NCBI GenBank assembly: GCA_024640925.1
Contig: JAHEEB010000114.1
Location: forward strand, 1-9,066
From: Bacteroidota bacterium
GTDB taxonomy: Bacteria > Bacteroidota > Bacteroidia > Bacteroidales > UBA10428
Length of the DNA: 9,066 nt
Reading direction: 5' to 3'
Made by a program: the position numbers and the translations under genes. This document shows, one piece after another, positions 1 through 7,983 of this stretch (positions within the stretch are counted from its first letter, which is position 1; every line of letters starts with the position of its first letter). Under the pieces are notes generated by a model. That model ran no database searches and had not been told where the DNA came from. It saw nothing but the letters and a program-made list of their open reading frames with translations.

Positions 1-159
1 TGGAGTACGGTTAAAGATGAAGTTAACAACCCGTCAAATTTGCTTAGCACATCCTTCACTCCTTCTTCTACGGGTTATTATGAATTTGAAATTACTGTAA
101 GCAAGTTTTCTTCAGGCTATACATCGGGCAGATACTGTCTTATTGTTTCATATGAATAA
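1..159 (+). CDS. C-terminal 52 residues of an exported-protein paralogue (5' truncated)
   Basis: An open frame runs from the first base of the window to a TAA at 157-159, so only the last 52 residues are present and the start lies outside. I do not recognise a named family. The tail aligns with residues about 101-148 of the next gene's product. Both segments begin at a Trp, pass through alternating hydrophobic residues typical of beta strands, and end in a shared pattern S-x-F-x4-T-[SA]-G-R-[YF]. This protein stops about eight residues after that pattern, whereas its neighbour continues for about 125 more. The stop is 11 bases from the next ATG, so the two are probably co-transcribed. Export is inferred only from the neighbour's signal peptide. 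The gene call rests on the homology and the clean reading frame. Confidence 0.8.
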   Translation, partial: WSTVKDEVNNPSNLLSTSFTPSSTGYYEFEITVSKFSSGYTSGRYCLIVSYE

Positions 160-170
160 CTCTTACGACT

Positions 171-992
171 ATGAAAAAAATAGTATTTATTACAGGAATT
201 ATTGCTATTTCTTTTCATTCCCTTTGTCTGGCGCAAGATAAAAACTCAGTAAAATCAATCTATAATGTAGCCAATAATGAAGTTGAAGTTTTGGAAGAGT
301 GGGGATATGAGATTGTTCATCTTGATTTCAATAGTCTTTCTGTTAATGCTCCATCGATTGACACAAGAAGGGATTTTTCGAAAGAAGATGAATGTATTAT
401 ACTTGCTTATGGAGACAGCCTTAGATTTAATAAAATTCAACTCGAACTGTATATTGCGGAGAATGATGATTGGAAACTTGTTGGCACTGGTGAACCGTTA
501 ACTGAAGACACTCCATTTACTTCCTATTTAGTTATAAACCCCGATAAAACAAAAAATTACCGGGTTAATGTTGTTGCCAGTGGATTTGCAGCCAATACAA
601 CAGCCGGGAGATTTTTCTTTGTTGTAGGAAATAAAGCAGGAAAATTAAATATCGGTTCGAATTCAAGGGAATATGTTAAATGGAAAGTTGCAAAAAACGA
701 TTTAAAATACAGTAATTACCAACCCTATACGAGCACGTTTGAAATAAATATTGCTGACAATTTAATTAAACAAACTGTTTACGGAACCATAACTACGTAT
801 TATATTGAAACAAAAGGAACAACAGAAGAACAGGAAAAACAAGGGATATTTACATACACTGGTTATGATTCTTATGGAAAAACCTATCTTTTTAAAATTG
901 ATACCGTCCTAAAAACAATAATGATTATTGAATATAACAACAAGAATGTAATGTTTGGTTATATTTATTACCTGACGGGTGATATATTGTAA
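171..992 (+). CDS. Exported protein of unknown function, 273 aa
   Basis: The ATG at 171 opens with a clear Sec signal peptide: two lysines at 2-3, a hydrophobic core at about 4-20, and a likely signal peptidase I site after Cys-Leu-Ala, near residue 21. There is no proper lipobox, so the product is predicted to be periplasmic or outer-surface and soluble. Two regions can be seen. The first, up to about residue 150, is rich in beta-strand-like alternation and contains the module shared with the upstream truncated gene (W101 to F148, ending T-A-G-R-F). The second, about residues 155-273, is rich in Tyr, Thr and Ile and has no counterpart in the upstream tail. I cannot assign a family; a small beta-sandwich plus a C-terminal beta domain is my inference. 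No strong Shine-Dalgarno precedes the start. The 3' end overlaps the convergent minus-strand gene by 25 bases. Confidence 0.85.
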   Translation: MKKIVFITGIIAISFHSLCLAQDKNSVKSIYNVANNEVEVLEEWGYEIVHLDFNSLSVNAPSIDTRRDFSKEDECIILAYGDSLRFNKIQLELYIAENDDWKLVGTGEPLTEDTPFTSYLVINPDKTKNYRVNVVASGFAANTTAGRFFFVVGNKAGKLNIGSNSREYVKWKVAKNDLKYSNYQPYTSTFEINIADNLIKQTVYGTITTYYIETKGTTEEQEKQGIFTYTGYDSYGKTYLFKIDTVLKTIMIIEYNNKNVMFGYIYYLTGDIL

Positions 993-2005
993 CCCTCCTC
1001 TTCCTGCTTGTTTTTAAGATCTTCCGTCATTGTATCTATTGATTCTATTCTTTTTTTAAAGGTATCAATCCATAATCTATGCTCAAGCGAAATCTGGTCG
1101 TTTACCAACGAAGCAAATTCAACCAATGCTTTGTTGTTCCCATTTGCTACCAATTCCCTTACATCATCAAGTTTTCCTCTTATTTGAGCCAATGAAGAAC
1201 GGGTACGTTCGAAATTTTCTGCATTTTTCCCATATTGGTTAAATGCAGCAGAGTTGGAAATTTTTGATGATAGTGCCTGACAAATGATGGCTAACGATGT
1301 GATTGCTGTTAGGAATGTATATTGTGTACCTACTCCTAAAAAACTTCCGACAGCAATTGCTAAAGTAGCTCCGGCCATAAGCCATGTACTATATGAAAGT
1401 GTTTTATTTGCCATTAACTGGTTTTGTTTGCTCCTAACCGTGTAATATGCCAGTTCTACATCAAGTTGATATCTTCTGAAATACTCTAGTTTAAGTAAAG
1501 ACAGAAAAACATTATTGGAGTTTATATTATATTGAACAAGCTGGTTAAAATAATCAATTCTTAATGTTTCGGCTGAGGCCCTTCCTGACATCCATAAATG
1601 GAGAATGTTGCCGGTTTTTATTAAACGTAATGCTGCTCCTGTTGATATACTGAATATTACACTTAATGCAGAGAAGGTTATTATACCAGAATCAAGGTAG
1701 AATTCATCCATAGGAATGGTTGTAACAACAAGAATTGATGCTGTAAATAATACAGTTAAGAAAGCAAACCAGTTAGCATATCTTGACCATTTTCGGAATT
1801 TTCTTTGATAATCCAAAGCCCTTTCATTCCATGTATCATATTCCTCCTTAATGCTTTCTAATTTTGAGGATTTTAAAATATCAGCCAATTCGGGGGCATT
1901 TTCTTCAAACTCTTTGAAATGATTTCCAGATTGCAATACATAATCGGTTGGAGACTGCTCTCCCACAAGTTTTTCTGCTTTCAAAATAAGTTCCTTGATA
2001 TTCAT
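968..2005 (-). CDS. Four-helix membrane protein, probable tandem SLATT-type 2TM protein (345 aa)
   Basis: The product begins with a charged, helical cytoplasmic segment (about 1-75) with no signal peptide. Two helical hairpins follow: TM1 about 77-97 and TM2 about 105-126, then TM3 about 207-227 and TM4 about 229-246. Each hairpin is followed by a long amphipathic helix of similar character: R-A-S-A-E-T-L-R at 142-149 after the first, and K-N-A-E-N-F-E-R-T-R at 260-269 after the second. The C-terminal helix ends in an E-H-x2-W motif (E308, H309, W312). This layout of 2TM plus a trailing helix with Ala-Glu-x2-Arg and a late Glu-x3-Trp fits the SLATT/DUF4231 group (SMODS- and SLOG-associating 2TM effectors), here apparently duplicated. 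Family knowledge suggests a membrane-perturbing effector controlled by a nucleotide sensor, but no such partner lies in the window. The assignment comes from pattern reading, not a profile search. A generic four-helix membrane protein remains possible. Confidence 0.75.
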   Translation of the reverse strand: MNIKELILKAEKLVGEQSPTDYVLQSGNHFKEFEENAPELADILKSSKLESIKEEYDTWNERALDYQRKFRKWSRYANWFAFLTVLFTASILVVTTIPMDEFYLDSGIITFSALSVIFSISTGAALRLIKTGNILHLWMSGRASAETLRIDYFNQLVQYNINSNNVFLSLLKLEYFRRYQLDVELAYYTVRSKQNQLMANKTLSYSTWLMAGATLAIAVGSFLGVGTQYTFLTAITSLAIICQALSSKISNSAAFNQYGKNAENFERTRSSLAQIRGKLDDVRELVANGNNKALVEFASLVNDQISLEHRLWIDTFKKRIESIDTMTEDLKNKQEEEGYNISPVR

Positions 2006-2082
2006 TGTTTACAAAATATCATACACCTAATTTAGTTAATTTTCAGCATAATAGATAATATTTTTAGAAATTACAGATGCCA

Positions 2083-2166
2083 ATTCCTAATCCCTATTCC
2101 CTATTCCCTATTCCCTATTCCCTATTGCCTAATCCCTAACCCCTATTCACTATTCACTATTCACTA
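2083..2166. repeat. Heptamer tandem repeat, 12 units of 7 bp
   Basis: Twelve consecutive 7-bp units fill 84 bases with no indels. Units 1-2 are ATTCCTA and ATCCCTA. Units 3-6 are four perfect TTCCCTA copies. Units 7-9 are the variants TTGCCTA, ATCCCTA and ACCCCTA. Units 10-12 are three perfect TTCACTA copies. Every unit ends in CTA. The array lies between the divergent SLATT-like gene and the efflux operon and ends 41 bases before the operon's -7 box. Its function is unknown; such arrays change copy number easily by replication slippage. Confidence 0.95.
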
Positions 2167-2207
2167 TTTAAAATACACTTATCCATTAAAGTTAAATTAT
2201 AATATAA

Positions 2208-2215
2208 TACTTTTG
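2208..2215 (+). promoter_or_regulatory. Probable -7 promoter box of the RND efflux operon
   Basis: TACTTTTG matches the Bacteroidota primary-sigma consensus TAnnTTTG exactly. It lies 44 bases before the adaptor ATG, implying a 5' leader of about 35-40 nt. The upstream -33 TTTG element is not convincing: only an AT-rich TTAAAG/GTTAAA stretch sits at about 2186-2196. A TATAAT sequence at 2203-2208 overlaps it and may be a coincidence of AT-rich DNA. Confidence 0.55.
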
Positions 2216-2259
2216 CCAATGCGCTTGTCTCATCAGAAATTCATAATATCTTAAATAGG

Positions 2260-3408
2260 ATGAAAACTACTTTTTCTATCATTTGTTTTATCTCCATTTT
2301 TATTTTGTCTTGTAACAAAGACAAAAAGAATGTCCCTGAAACCGATAAGGTTAAAGATTATTTGGTACTTACACTAGCCCCAAAATCGGTTACCATACAC
2401 AATAATTTCCCCGCAACCATAGAGGGTCAGCAGGTAATAGAGATACGACCTATGATAAGTGGATATATTCAGGAGATAAAAGTTAATGAAGGGGAACGTG
2501 TAAAAAAAGGTCAACTGCTTTTCAAAATAAGAAATCCGCAATATGAACAAGAGGTATTAACCGCCAAAGCAAGCATTAATAGCGCTGTTGCTGAAGTAAA
2601 TTCGGCTAAAATGGAAATTGAGAAAGTAAAACCCCTGGTTGAAAAACAGATTGTCAGCGATTATCGTTTGAAATCGGCAGAACTCGCACTCCAGGCAAAA
2701 GAGGCAGCTCTTGCACAAGCCGAAGCGAATCTGAAAAATGCTGAAGCGAATCTGGGTTATACCAATATCAAAAGTCCACAGGATGGTATCATTGGTACTA
2801 TTCCTTATAAAATTGGAGCTTTGGTAGGTAGCAATAGTACCGAAGCATTAACAAAGCTCTCTGATATAAGAAATATATACGCCTATTTTTCGTGGAACGA
2901 AAAACAGTTGCTTGATTTCCTGTCCGATTCACCTGGAATATCAATTGAGGAGAAAATAAAAAATTTACCCGAAGCAACACTTATTCTTGCTAATTCCGAA
3001 GAATACCCTGTAAAAGGGAAAATCGAAATGGCCAGCGGACTCATTTCAACGGAAACAGGCTCAGCTACCTTTAAAGCTGTTTTCTCTAATGCGAACGGGC
3101 TTATTCGAAGTGGATCGAGTGCTACTGTGCGAATACCGGAAGTTAAAGATAGTGTCTTAATTGTACCCCAGGGAGCGACATATGAATTGCAGGATAAACG
3201 TTTCATTTATACAGTAGGCGCCGACAACAAAGTAACTGCCATTTCCTTTACTTCCATTCCAAGCGATGACGGAAAATACTTTTTAGTATCTGATGGCCTT
3301 AAAGCCAGAGACAGAGTGGTTATCGAAGGAGTCGCCTCACTCAAGGATGGTACTGAAATAATTCCAAGAGATACAAGTGCTGTTAGCTTTTACGGTGATA
3401 TTAAATAA
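2260..3408 (+). CDS. RND efflux periplasmic adaptor (membrane fusion protein), lipoprotein, 382 aa
   Basis: This is the periplasmic adaptor that bridges the inner-membrane pump and the outer-membrane factor encoded directly downstream. A signal peptide ends in a lipobox with Cys18 (I-L-S-C), so the mature protein is probably lipid-anchored. Domain order is that of the AcrA/MexA family. A first lipoyl half-motif (about 58-98, with G-Y-I-Q-E-I-K-V-N-E-G and the V-K-K-G-Q-L-L-F turn) leads to a coiled-coil hairpin (about 98-165, Ala/Glu/Lys rich). The second lipoyl half follows (about 165-195, containing I-K-S-P-Q-D-G-I-I-G), then a beta-barrel (about 200-293) and a membrane-proximal domain (about 295-375) starting at L-I-V-P-Q-G-A. 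Length is normal for the family. The start is fixed by the signal peptide; the ribosome site is weak, as is usual in Bacteroidota. It is the first gene of a three-gene operon, 8 bases from the next start. The substrate cannot be told from sequence. Confidence 0.95.
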   Translation: MKTTFSIICFISIFILSCNKDKKNVPETDKVKDYLVLTLAPKSVTIHNNFPATIEGQQVIEIRPMISGYIQEIKVNEGERVKKGQLLFKIRNPQYEQEVLTAKASINSAVAEVNSAKMEIEKVKPLVEKQIVSDYRLKSAELALQAKEAALAQAEANLKNAEANLGYTNIKSPQDGIIGTIPYKIGALVGSNSTEALTKLSDIRNIYAYFSWNEKQLLDFLSDSPGISIEEKIKNLPEATLILANSEEYPVKGKIEMASGLISTETGSATFKAVFSNANGLIRSGSSATVRIPEVKDSVLIVPQGATYELQDKRFIYTVGADNKVTAISFTSIPSDDGKYFLVSDGLKARDRVVIEGVASLKDGTEIIPRDTSAVSFYGDIK

Positions 3409-3416
3409 TTTTTACG

Positions 3417-6400
3417 ATGTTTAAGAGATTTATAGAGCGTCCCGTTCTCAGTACGGTAATTTCGATAATCATTTTAATGTTAGGAGTGCTGGGGTTAGTC
3501 GAATTACCCATAGAACAATATCCTAACATTGCTCCTCCTACTGTTCGTGTCTCGGCCAATTATGCTGGTGCTAATGCTGAAGTAGTTCTTAACAGTGTTA
3601 TAATACCTCTCGAAGAGCAGATTAATGGAGTAGAGGGAATGACCTATATGACATCGAGCGCTAATAACGATGGAGCTGGTACAATCAATGTCTTTTTTAA
3701 GGTCGGTACCGATCCGAACATGGCCGCCGTGGAAGTACAGAACAGAGTCTCCTCGGCTTCAAGCCTTCTCCCGGCCGAAGTTACACGTGCTGGTGTTACA
3801 GTAAGGAAACAACAGGGTGGTATGTTGCTTATGGCTGCTCTCTATAGCGATAATCCGGTTTACGATGAATTGTTTCTCCAGAATTATGCCAACATTAACA
3901 TTATCCCAAAAATACAAAGGGTAAAAGGCGTAGGAAGTGCTTCGGCATTTGGCTCAAAGACCTATTCTATGCGTATTTGGCTGAAACCGGATTTAATGGC
4001 TGTATATGGAGTTGTACCTTCTGATATTACTGCTGCCTTAAACGATCAGAGTATCGAAGCTGCCCCTGGAAGATTTGGTGACCAGGGCGACCAGAGTTTT
4101 CAATATGTGATTCGGTTTACCGGGAAGCTAAAAACGGTAGAAGAATTTGAAAATATTATTATCAGAGCCGAAGAAAATGGACAATTTCTCAGGCTTAAAG
4201 ATGTAGCTAATGTTGAGCTGGGCGCTCAGGCATATAACACAGGCCTGCTGGTAGATGGAAAACCGGCAACAAACATTGCTGTCAGCCAGACCTCGGGTTC
4301 GAATGCCCGTGAAGTAATCCTCGAATCGCTAAAAGTGTTGGATGAAGTTGCAAAATCTTTTCCGGAAGGTGTTCATTATATTAATACAGTTAATGCGAAC
4401 AAGTTCCTCGATGCTTCCATTAAAAAAATCTTAAGAACCCTGCTGGAAGCCTTTATACTTGTATTTCTGGTTGTATATCTTTTCCTGCAGGATTTCCGTT
4501 CAACACTTATACCGGCAATATCTGTGCCTGTTGCTATTATCGGAACATTCTTCTTTTTATTCCTTTTTGATTTCAGTATTAACCTTCTGACTCTTTTTGC
4601 TTTACTCCTTGCTATCGGAATTGTGGTGGATGATGCCATTGTTGTTGTGGAAGCCGTTCATGCAAAACTCGACCAGGGGTATACTTCTCCCCGCAAAGCA
4701 TCTATAGATGCCATGAATGAAATTTCGATGGCTATCGTGTCAATTACGCTTGTTATGGCTTCGGTATTCGTTCCTGTTACTTTTATTACAGGTTCCTCAG
4801 GGGTTTTCTATAAACAATTTGGGGTTACACTGGCTATCGCCATCATTATTTCAGCCATAAATGCCCTTACTCTGAGTCCTGCACTTGCTGCTATTTTCCT
4901 GAAACCGAAAACAGGTGATGTAAAAAAGCATTGGGGAATTGGTAATTTCTATACGGTTTTTAATATTGGGTTTGAAGCCACTAAAGCAAAATATATCCAG
5001 TCTGTATCGTTTCTTTCGGGTAAAAAATGGATTGCTCTTTTAGGTGTTGTGGTTTTTAGTTGCGGATTTGTGATTTTAATGAAAACAACTCCATCCGGTT
5101 TTGTGCCTGAAGAAGATATGGGAACCGTCTTTATCAATATCAGCCTCCCTCCTGCCTCTTCACTCGAACGAACCACAATAGTTGCCAACCAGGTCGACAG
5201 TATTGCCAGAACCATTCCGCAAATAAACAGCGTATTGCGTATGGTTGGCCAAAATATGATGGCCGGAAGTGGTAGTTCCTATGGCCAGGTCATCCTTCAG
5301 TTAAAAAACTGGGAGGATAGAGATGGGGTCACAAACGTGGATATAATTGAAACATTAATGAAAAAAACTTCCGGGATAAGGGATGCTACAATCATGCCTT
5401 TTTCTCTTCCAACCATTTCGGGGTTTGGTATTAGCGGGGGTTTTTCTTTTCAATTACAGGATAAAGGCGGGCACTCAATTCAACAGTTTTATAAGGTATC
5501 GCAGGATTTTCTGGCGGAACTAAATAAACGTCCTGAAATTCAATTGGCATTTACCACGTTTAATCCGAATTTTCCCCAATATTTACTCCAGGTAAATGTT
5601 CCAAAAATAAAACAAGCCGGATTAACCGTAAGCAATATTATGTCGGCCATGCAGGGTTATTTTGGTGGAATATATGTTTCTAATTTCAACCAGTTTGGCA
5701 AACAGTATCGTATCATGATTCAGGCCGATGCTGAATACCGTACAAACCCGGAATCATTGAATAAAATACTTGTACGTACTGATAATAACAATATGGCACC
5801 TGTTACTGAGTTCATCACCCTGACAAAAGTTTACGGACCCGAAAGTATTTCAAGGTTTAATATGTTTACAGCCATTGCAATAAACGGATCTCCAAAGAAA
5901 GGGTATGGATCAGGCGATGCCATGATAGCAATAAAAGAAGTGGCTGAACAGACTCTTCCCCAAGGGTATGGTTATGAGTTTTCGGGCATAAGTCGTGAAG
6001 AAGAGAACAGCGGTTCACAGGCTATATACATATTCCTGTTAAGTGTACTTTTTGTTTACTTCCTGCTTAGTGCCCTTTACGAAAGCTATCTTCTGCCATT
6101 GCCCGTATTACTTTCGCTGCCCGTTGGATTATCTGGCATATTTGTGTTTGCAAAGGTTTTTGGCATAAACAACAACATTTATATGCAGATTTCAATGATC
6201 ATGTTAATTGGACTTTTGGCTAAAAATGCTATTCTGATTGTGGAATTTGCCGCAAGACGCAGAGAACAGGGAATGCCCATTGCTACTGCCGCTCTGGAAG
6301 GAGCAAAAGCACGACTAAGACCAATTTTAATGACATCGCTGGCTTTTATTTTTGGCATAATGCCTTTAATGTTTTCTACTGGTGCCGGAGCAAATGGAAA

Positions 6401-6569
6401 TAAATCGATTGGGTTTTCAGCTGTAGGAGGAATGCTGTTCGGTACCATGTTTGGCATTCTTGTTATACCTGTTTTGTTTATCATTTTCCAGACTTTACAG
6501 GAGAAATTAAGGAAGAAAAAAGATACCGATGATGGAATAAACCAGGAACCAATTAATGTAAAAAACTAA
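3417..6569 (+). CDS. RND multidrug efflux permease, AcrB/HAE1 type, 1050 aa
   Basis: This is a proton-driven inner-membrane pump that takes substrates from the periplasm and outer leaflet and passes them to the outer-membrane factor. The length (1050) matches AcrB-type pumps. The N-terminus carries the HAE1 signature: F-I-E-R-P-V-L-S before TM1, then L-P-I-E-Q-Y-P-N-I-A-P-P-T-V. The proton-relay residues are intact. TM4 contains V-V-D-D-A with D405 and D406 (AcrB D407/D408), and TM10 contains L-L-A-K-N-A with K936 (AcrB K940). Two large periplasmic porter loops, about 29-335 and about 560-870, separate the 1+5+1+5 helix pattern, and a short charged cytoplasmic tail ends the protein. The intact acidic pair argues for an active hydrophobe/amphiphile exporter rather than a decayed copy. 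It is the middle gene of the operon, with 8-base and 5-base gaps to its neighbours. Substrate range is unknown. Confidence 0.97.
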   Translation: MFKRFIERPVLSTVISIIILMLGVLGLVELPIEQYPNIAPPTVRVSANYAGANAEVVLNSVIIPLEEQINGVEGMTYMTSSANNDGAGTINVFFKVGTDPNMAAVEVQNRVSSASSLLPAEVTRAGVTVRKQQGGMLLMAALYSDNPVYDELFLQNYANINIIPKIQRVKGVGSASAFGSKTYSMRIWLKPDLMAVYGVVPSDITAALNDQSIEAAPGRFGDQGDQSFQYVIRFTGKLKTVEEFENIIIRAEENGQFLRLKDVANVELGAQAYNTGLLVDGKPATNIAVSQTSGSNAREVILESLKVLDEVAKSFPEGVHYINTVNANKFLDASIKKILRTLLEAFILVFLVVYLFLQDFRSTLIPAISVPVAIIGTFFFLFLFDFSINLLTLFALLLAIGIVVDDAIVVVEAVHAKLDQGYTSPRKASIDAMNEISMAIVSITLVMASVFVPVTFITGSSGVFYKQFGVTLAIAIIISAINALTLSPALAAIFLKPKTGDVKKHWGIGNFYTVFNIGFEATKAKYIQSVSFLSGKKWIALLGVVVFSCGFVILMKTTPSGFVPEEDMGTVFINISLPPASSLERTTIVANQVDSIARTIPQINSVLRMVGQNMMAGSGSSYGQVILQLKNWEDRDGVTNVDIIETLMKKTSGIRDATIMPFSLPTISGFGISGGFSFQLQDKGGHSIQQFYKVSQDFLAELNKRPEIQLAFTTFNPNFPQYLLQVNVPKIKQAGLTVSNIMSAMQGYFGGIYVSNFNQFGKQYRIMIQADAEYRTNPESLNKILVRTDNNNMAPVTEFITLTKVYGPESISRFNMFTAIAINGSPKKGYGSGDAMIAIKEVAEQTLPQGYGYEFSGISREEENSGSQAIYIFLLSVLFVYFLLSALYESYLLPLPVLLSLPVGLSGIFVFAKVFGINNNIYMQISMIMLIGLLAKNAILIVEFAARRREQGMPIATAALEGAKARLRPILMTSLAFIFGIMPLMFSTGAGANGNKSIGFSAVGGMLFGTMFGILVIPVLFIIFQTLQEKLRKKKDTDDGINQEPINVKN

Positions 6570-6574
6570 ATTTT

Positions 6575-7975
6575 ATGTGCATGCAAAATTGTATAAAATC
6601 ATTTCTAAGTTTATTGATGTTCATGCTCATTCTGAATTCATGCAAGGTATTGCAACCACATAAAGCTCCTGAATTATCGTCAGATGATAAACTTTACAGG
6701 GAATTAGCGATTTCTGACACTGCAAACATTGCCAATGTGCCCTGGAGAAGCCTCTTTACAGATACTCTTTTGCAATCATTAATAGAAGAAGCTATTATTA
6801 ATAGCCCTGATATGCAGATAGCCGTAGCTCGCATGAAAAAAGCAGAAGCCAATCTCCGGCAAAGTAAGGCTGCGTTTTTTCCATCGCTAAATGCGAATGC
6901 CATTGCCACGTTTAAAAACGCCAATTCAGATGGCTCCGGAACATCAGAATTTTATGAACTTTTCGGAAGTACAAGCTGGGAGGCTGACATCTGGGGTAAA
7001 TTTAGAAGTACAAAAAGAGCGAATATGGCGGCTTTCCTTGAAAGCGAAGCTTATAAAAGAGCTGTACAAACTCAATTAATTGCCAATGTAGCTATAACTT
7101 ATTATTCACTTCTTGCTTTCGATGAACAGCTTCTAATTACAGAAAAAACGCTGGAAAAAAGAGAATCAAATGTTGAGGCTATGAAATTGTTAAAAGAAAA
7201 TGATGTAATAACTGGTGCTGACCTGGTTTTGAGCGAGGCAAACCGTTACGCTGCTGAAGTTACTCTACCCGATTTGAAACAAAATATTTATGAAACAGAA
7301 AACACAATAAACATGCTTCTTGGCAGAAATCCTGGTCCAATTGCACGAAGCACTCTTGCCGAACAGGAAATCTCTGCTGATTTGAAATATGGAGTCCCTG
7401 CTCAGTTGCTTGCCAATCGCCCCGATGTTCAGGAAGCTGAATATAAATTCAGGTACTACTTTCAAATGACAAATATTGCACGTTCTTATTTTTATCCCTC
7501 CCTTACCATTACTGCTTCTGCAGGTATTTCCGAAACTGATTTATCGCAACTGTTCGATGCCAGGACAATTTTCTGGAACATAGCAGGCGGGGTGACCCAG
7601 CCTATATTTAACCAGGGGCTAAACAGACAGCGATTAAAGGTTGCACAAGCAAATGAGGAAGAATCGCTCATTGCTTTTAAACAAACACTTTTAACTGCCG
7701 GAACTGAGGTGGTAAATGCTATGCACGAGTATCAGACCGCAACCGAAAAAATAACTATACGAACAAAACAGATAGAATACCTTGAGAAATCGGTTGACTA
7801 TACCATGGAGCTTCTTAAATATACTTCCTCTACCAACTATACCGATGTACTGACTTCTGAGGTGAATCTGCTTTCAGCCCAGATTAATAGTGTAAACGAT
7901 AAGTTACAACAGCTTGAAGCTATTGTTTTTCTATACCAGAGTCTGGGTGGTGGTTGGGAGAAACAAAGCTTGTAG
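6575..7975 (+). CDS. Outer-membrane efflux factor, OprM/NodT type lipoprotein, 466 aa
   Basis: This is the trimeric outer-membrane channel of the tripartite pump. The signal peptide ends in L-N-S-C with Cys23 as the likely lipidated residue. The mature start shows the family's P-W-R-S-L-F-T-D-T-L-L-Q-S-L-I motif (about 56-70), then two outer-membrane-efflux repeats of long helices and short strands (about 60-260 and 275-460). Hallmarks visible are S-W-E-A-D-I-W-G-K at 134-142 in the first repeat, N-M-L-L-G-R-N-P near 246-253, and N-R-P-D-V-Q-E-A-E at 281-289 opening the second repeat. Length is normal. The first ATG (6575) is 5 bases after the pump's stop. A second ATG two codons on (6581) would give an equally good signal peptide, so the exact start is uncertain. 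It is the last gene of the operon. No clear hairpin terminator follows; a 21-bp repeat array begins 9 bases downstream. Confidence 0.95.
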   Translation: MCMQNCIKSFLSLLMFMLILNSCKVLQPHKAPELSSDDKLYRELAISDTANIANVPWRSLFTDTLLQSLIEEAIINSPDMQIAVARMKKAEANLRQSKAAFFPSLNANAIATFKNANSDGSGTSEFYELFGSTSWEADIWGKFRSTKRANMAAFLESEAYKRAVQTQLIANVAITYYSLLAFDEQLLITEKTLEKRESNVEAMKLLKENDVITGADLVLSEANRYAAEVTLPDLKQNIYETENTINMLLGRNPGPIARSTLAEQEISADLKYGVPAQLLANRPDVQEAEYKFRYYFQMTNIARSYFYPSLTITASAGISETDLSQLFDARTIFWNIAGGVTQPIFNQGLNRQRLKVAQANEEESLIAFKQTLLTAGTEVVNAMHEYQTATEKITIRTKQIEYLEKSVDYTMELLKYTSSTNYTDVLTSEVNLLSAQINSVNDKLQQLEAIVFLYQSLGGGWEKQSL

Positions 7976-7983
7976 TCAGTATA

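Noticed and set aside
2006..2025. A minus-strand ATATTTTG just upstream of the SLATT-like gene as a -7 box.
   Set aside because: It misses the TAnnTTTG consensus and would place transcription start practically at the start codon.
2727..2756. A short direct repeat (GAAGCGAATCTG twice) inside the adaptor gene.
   Set aside because: It encodes the repeated Glu-Ala-Asn-Leu of the coiled-coil hairpin and is expected from its heptad-like composition.
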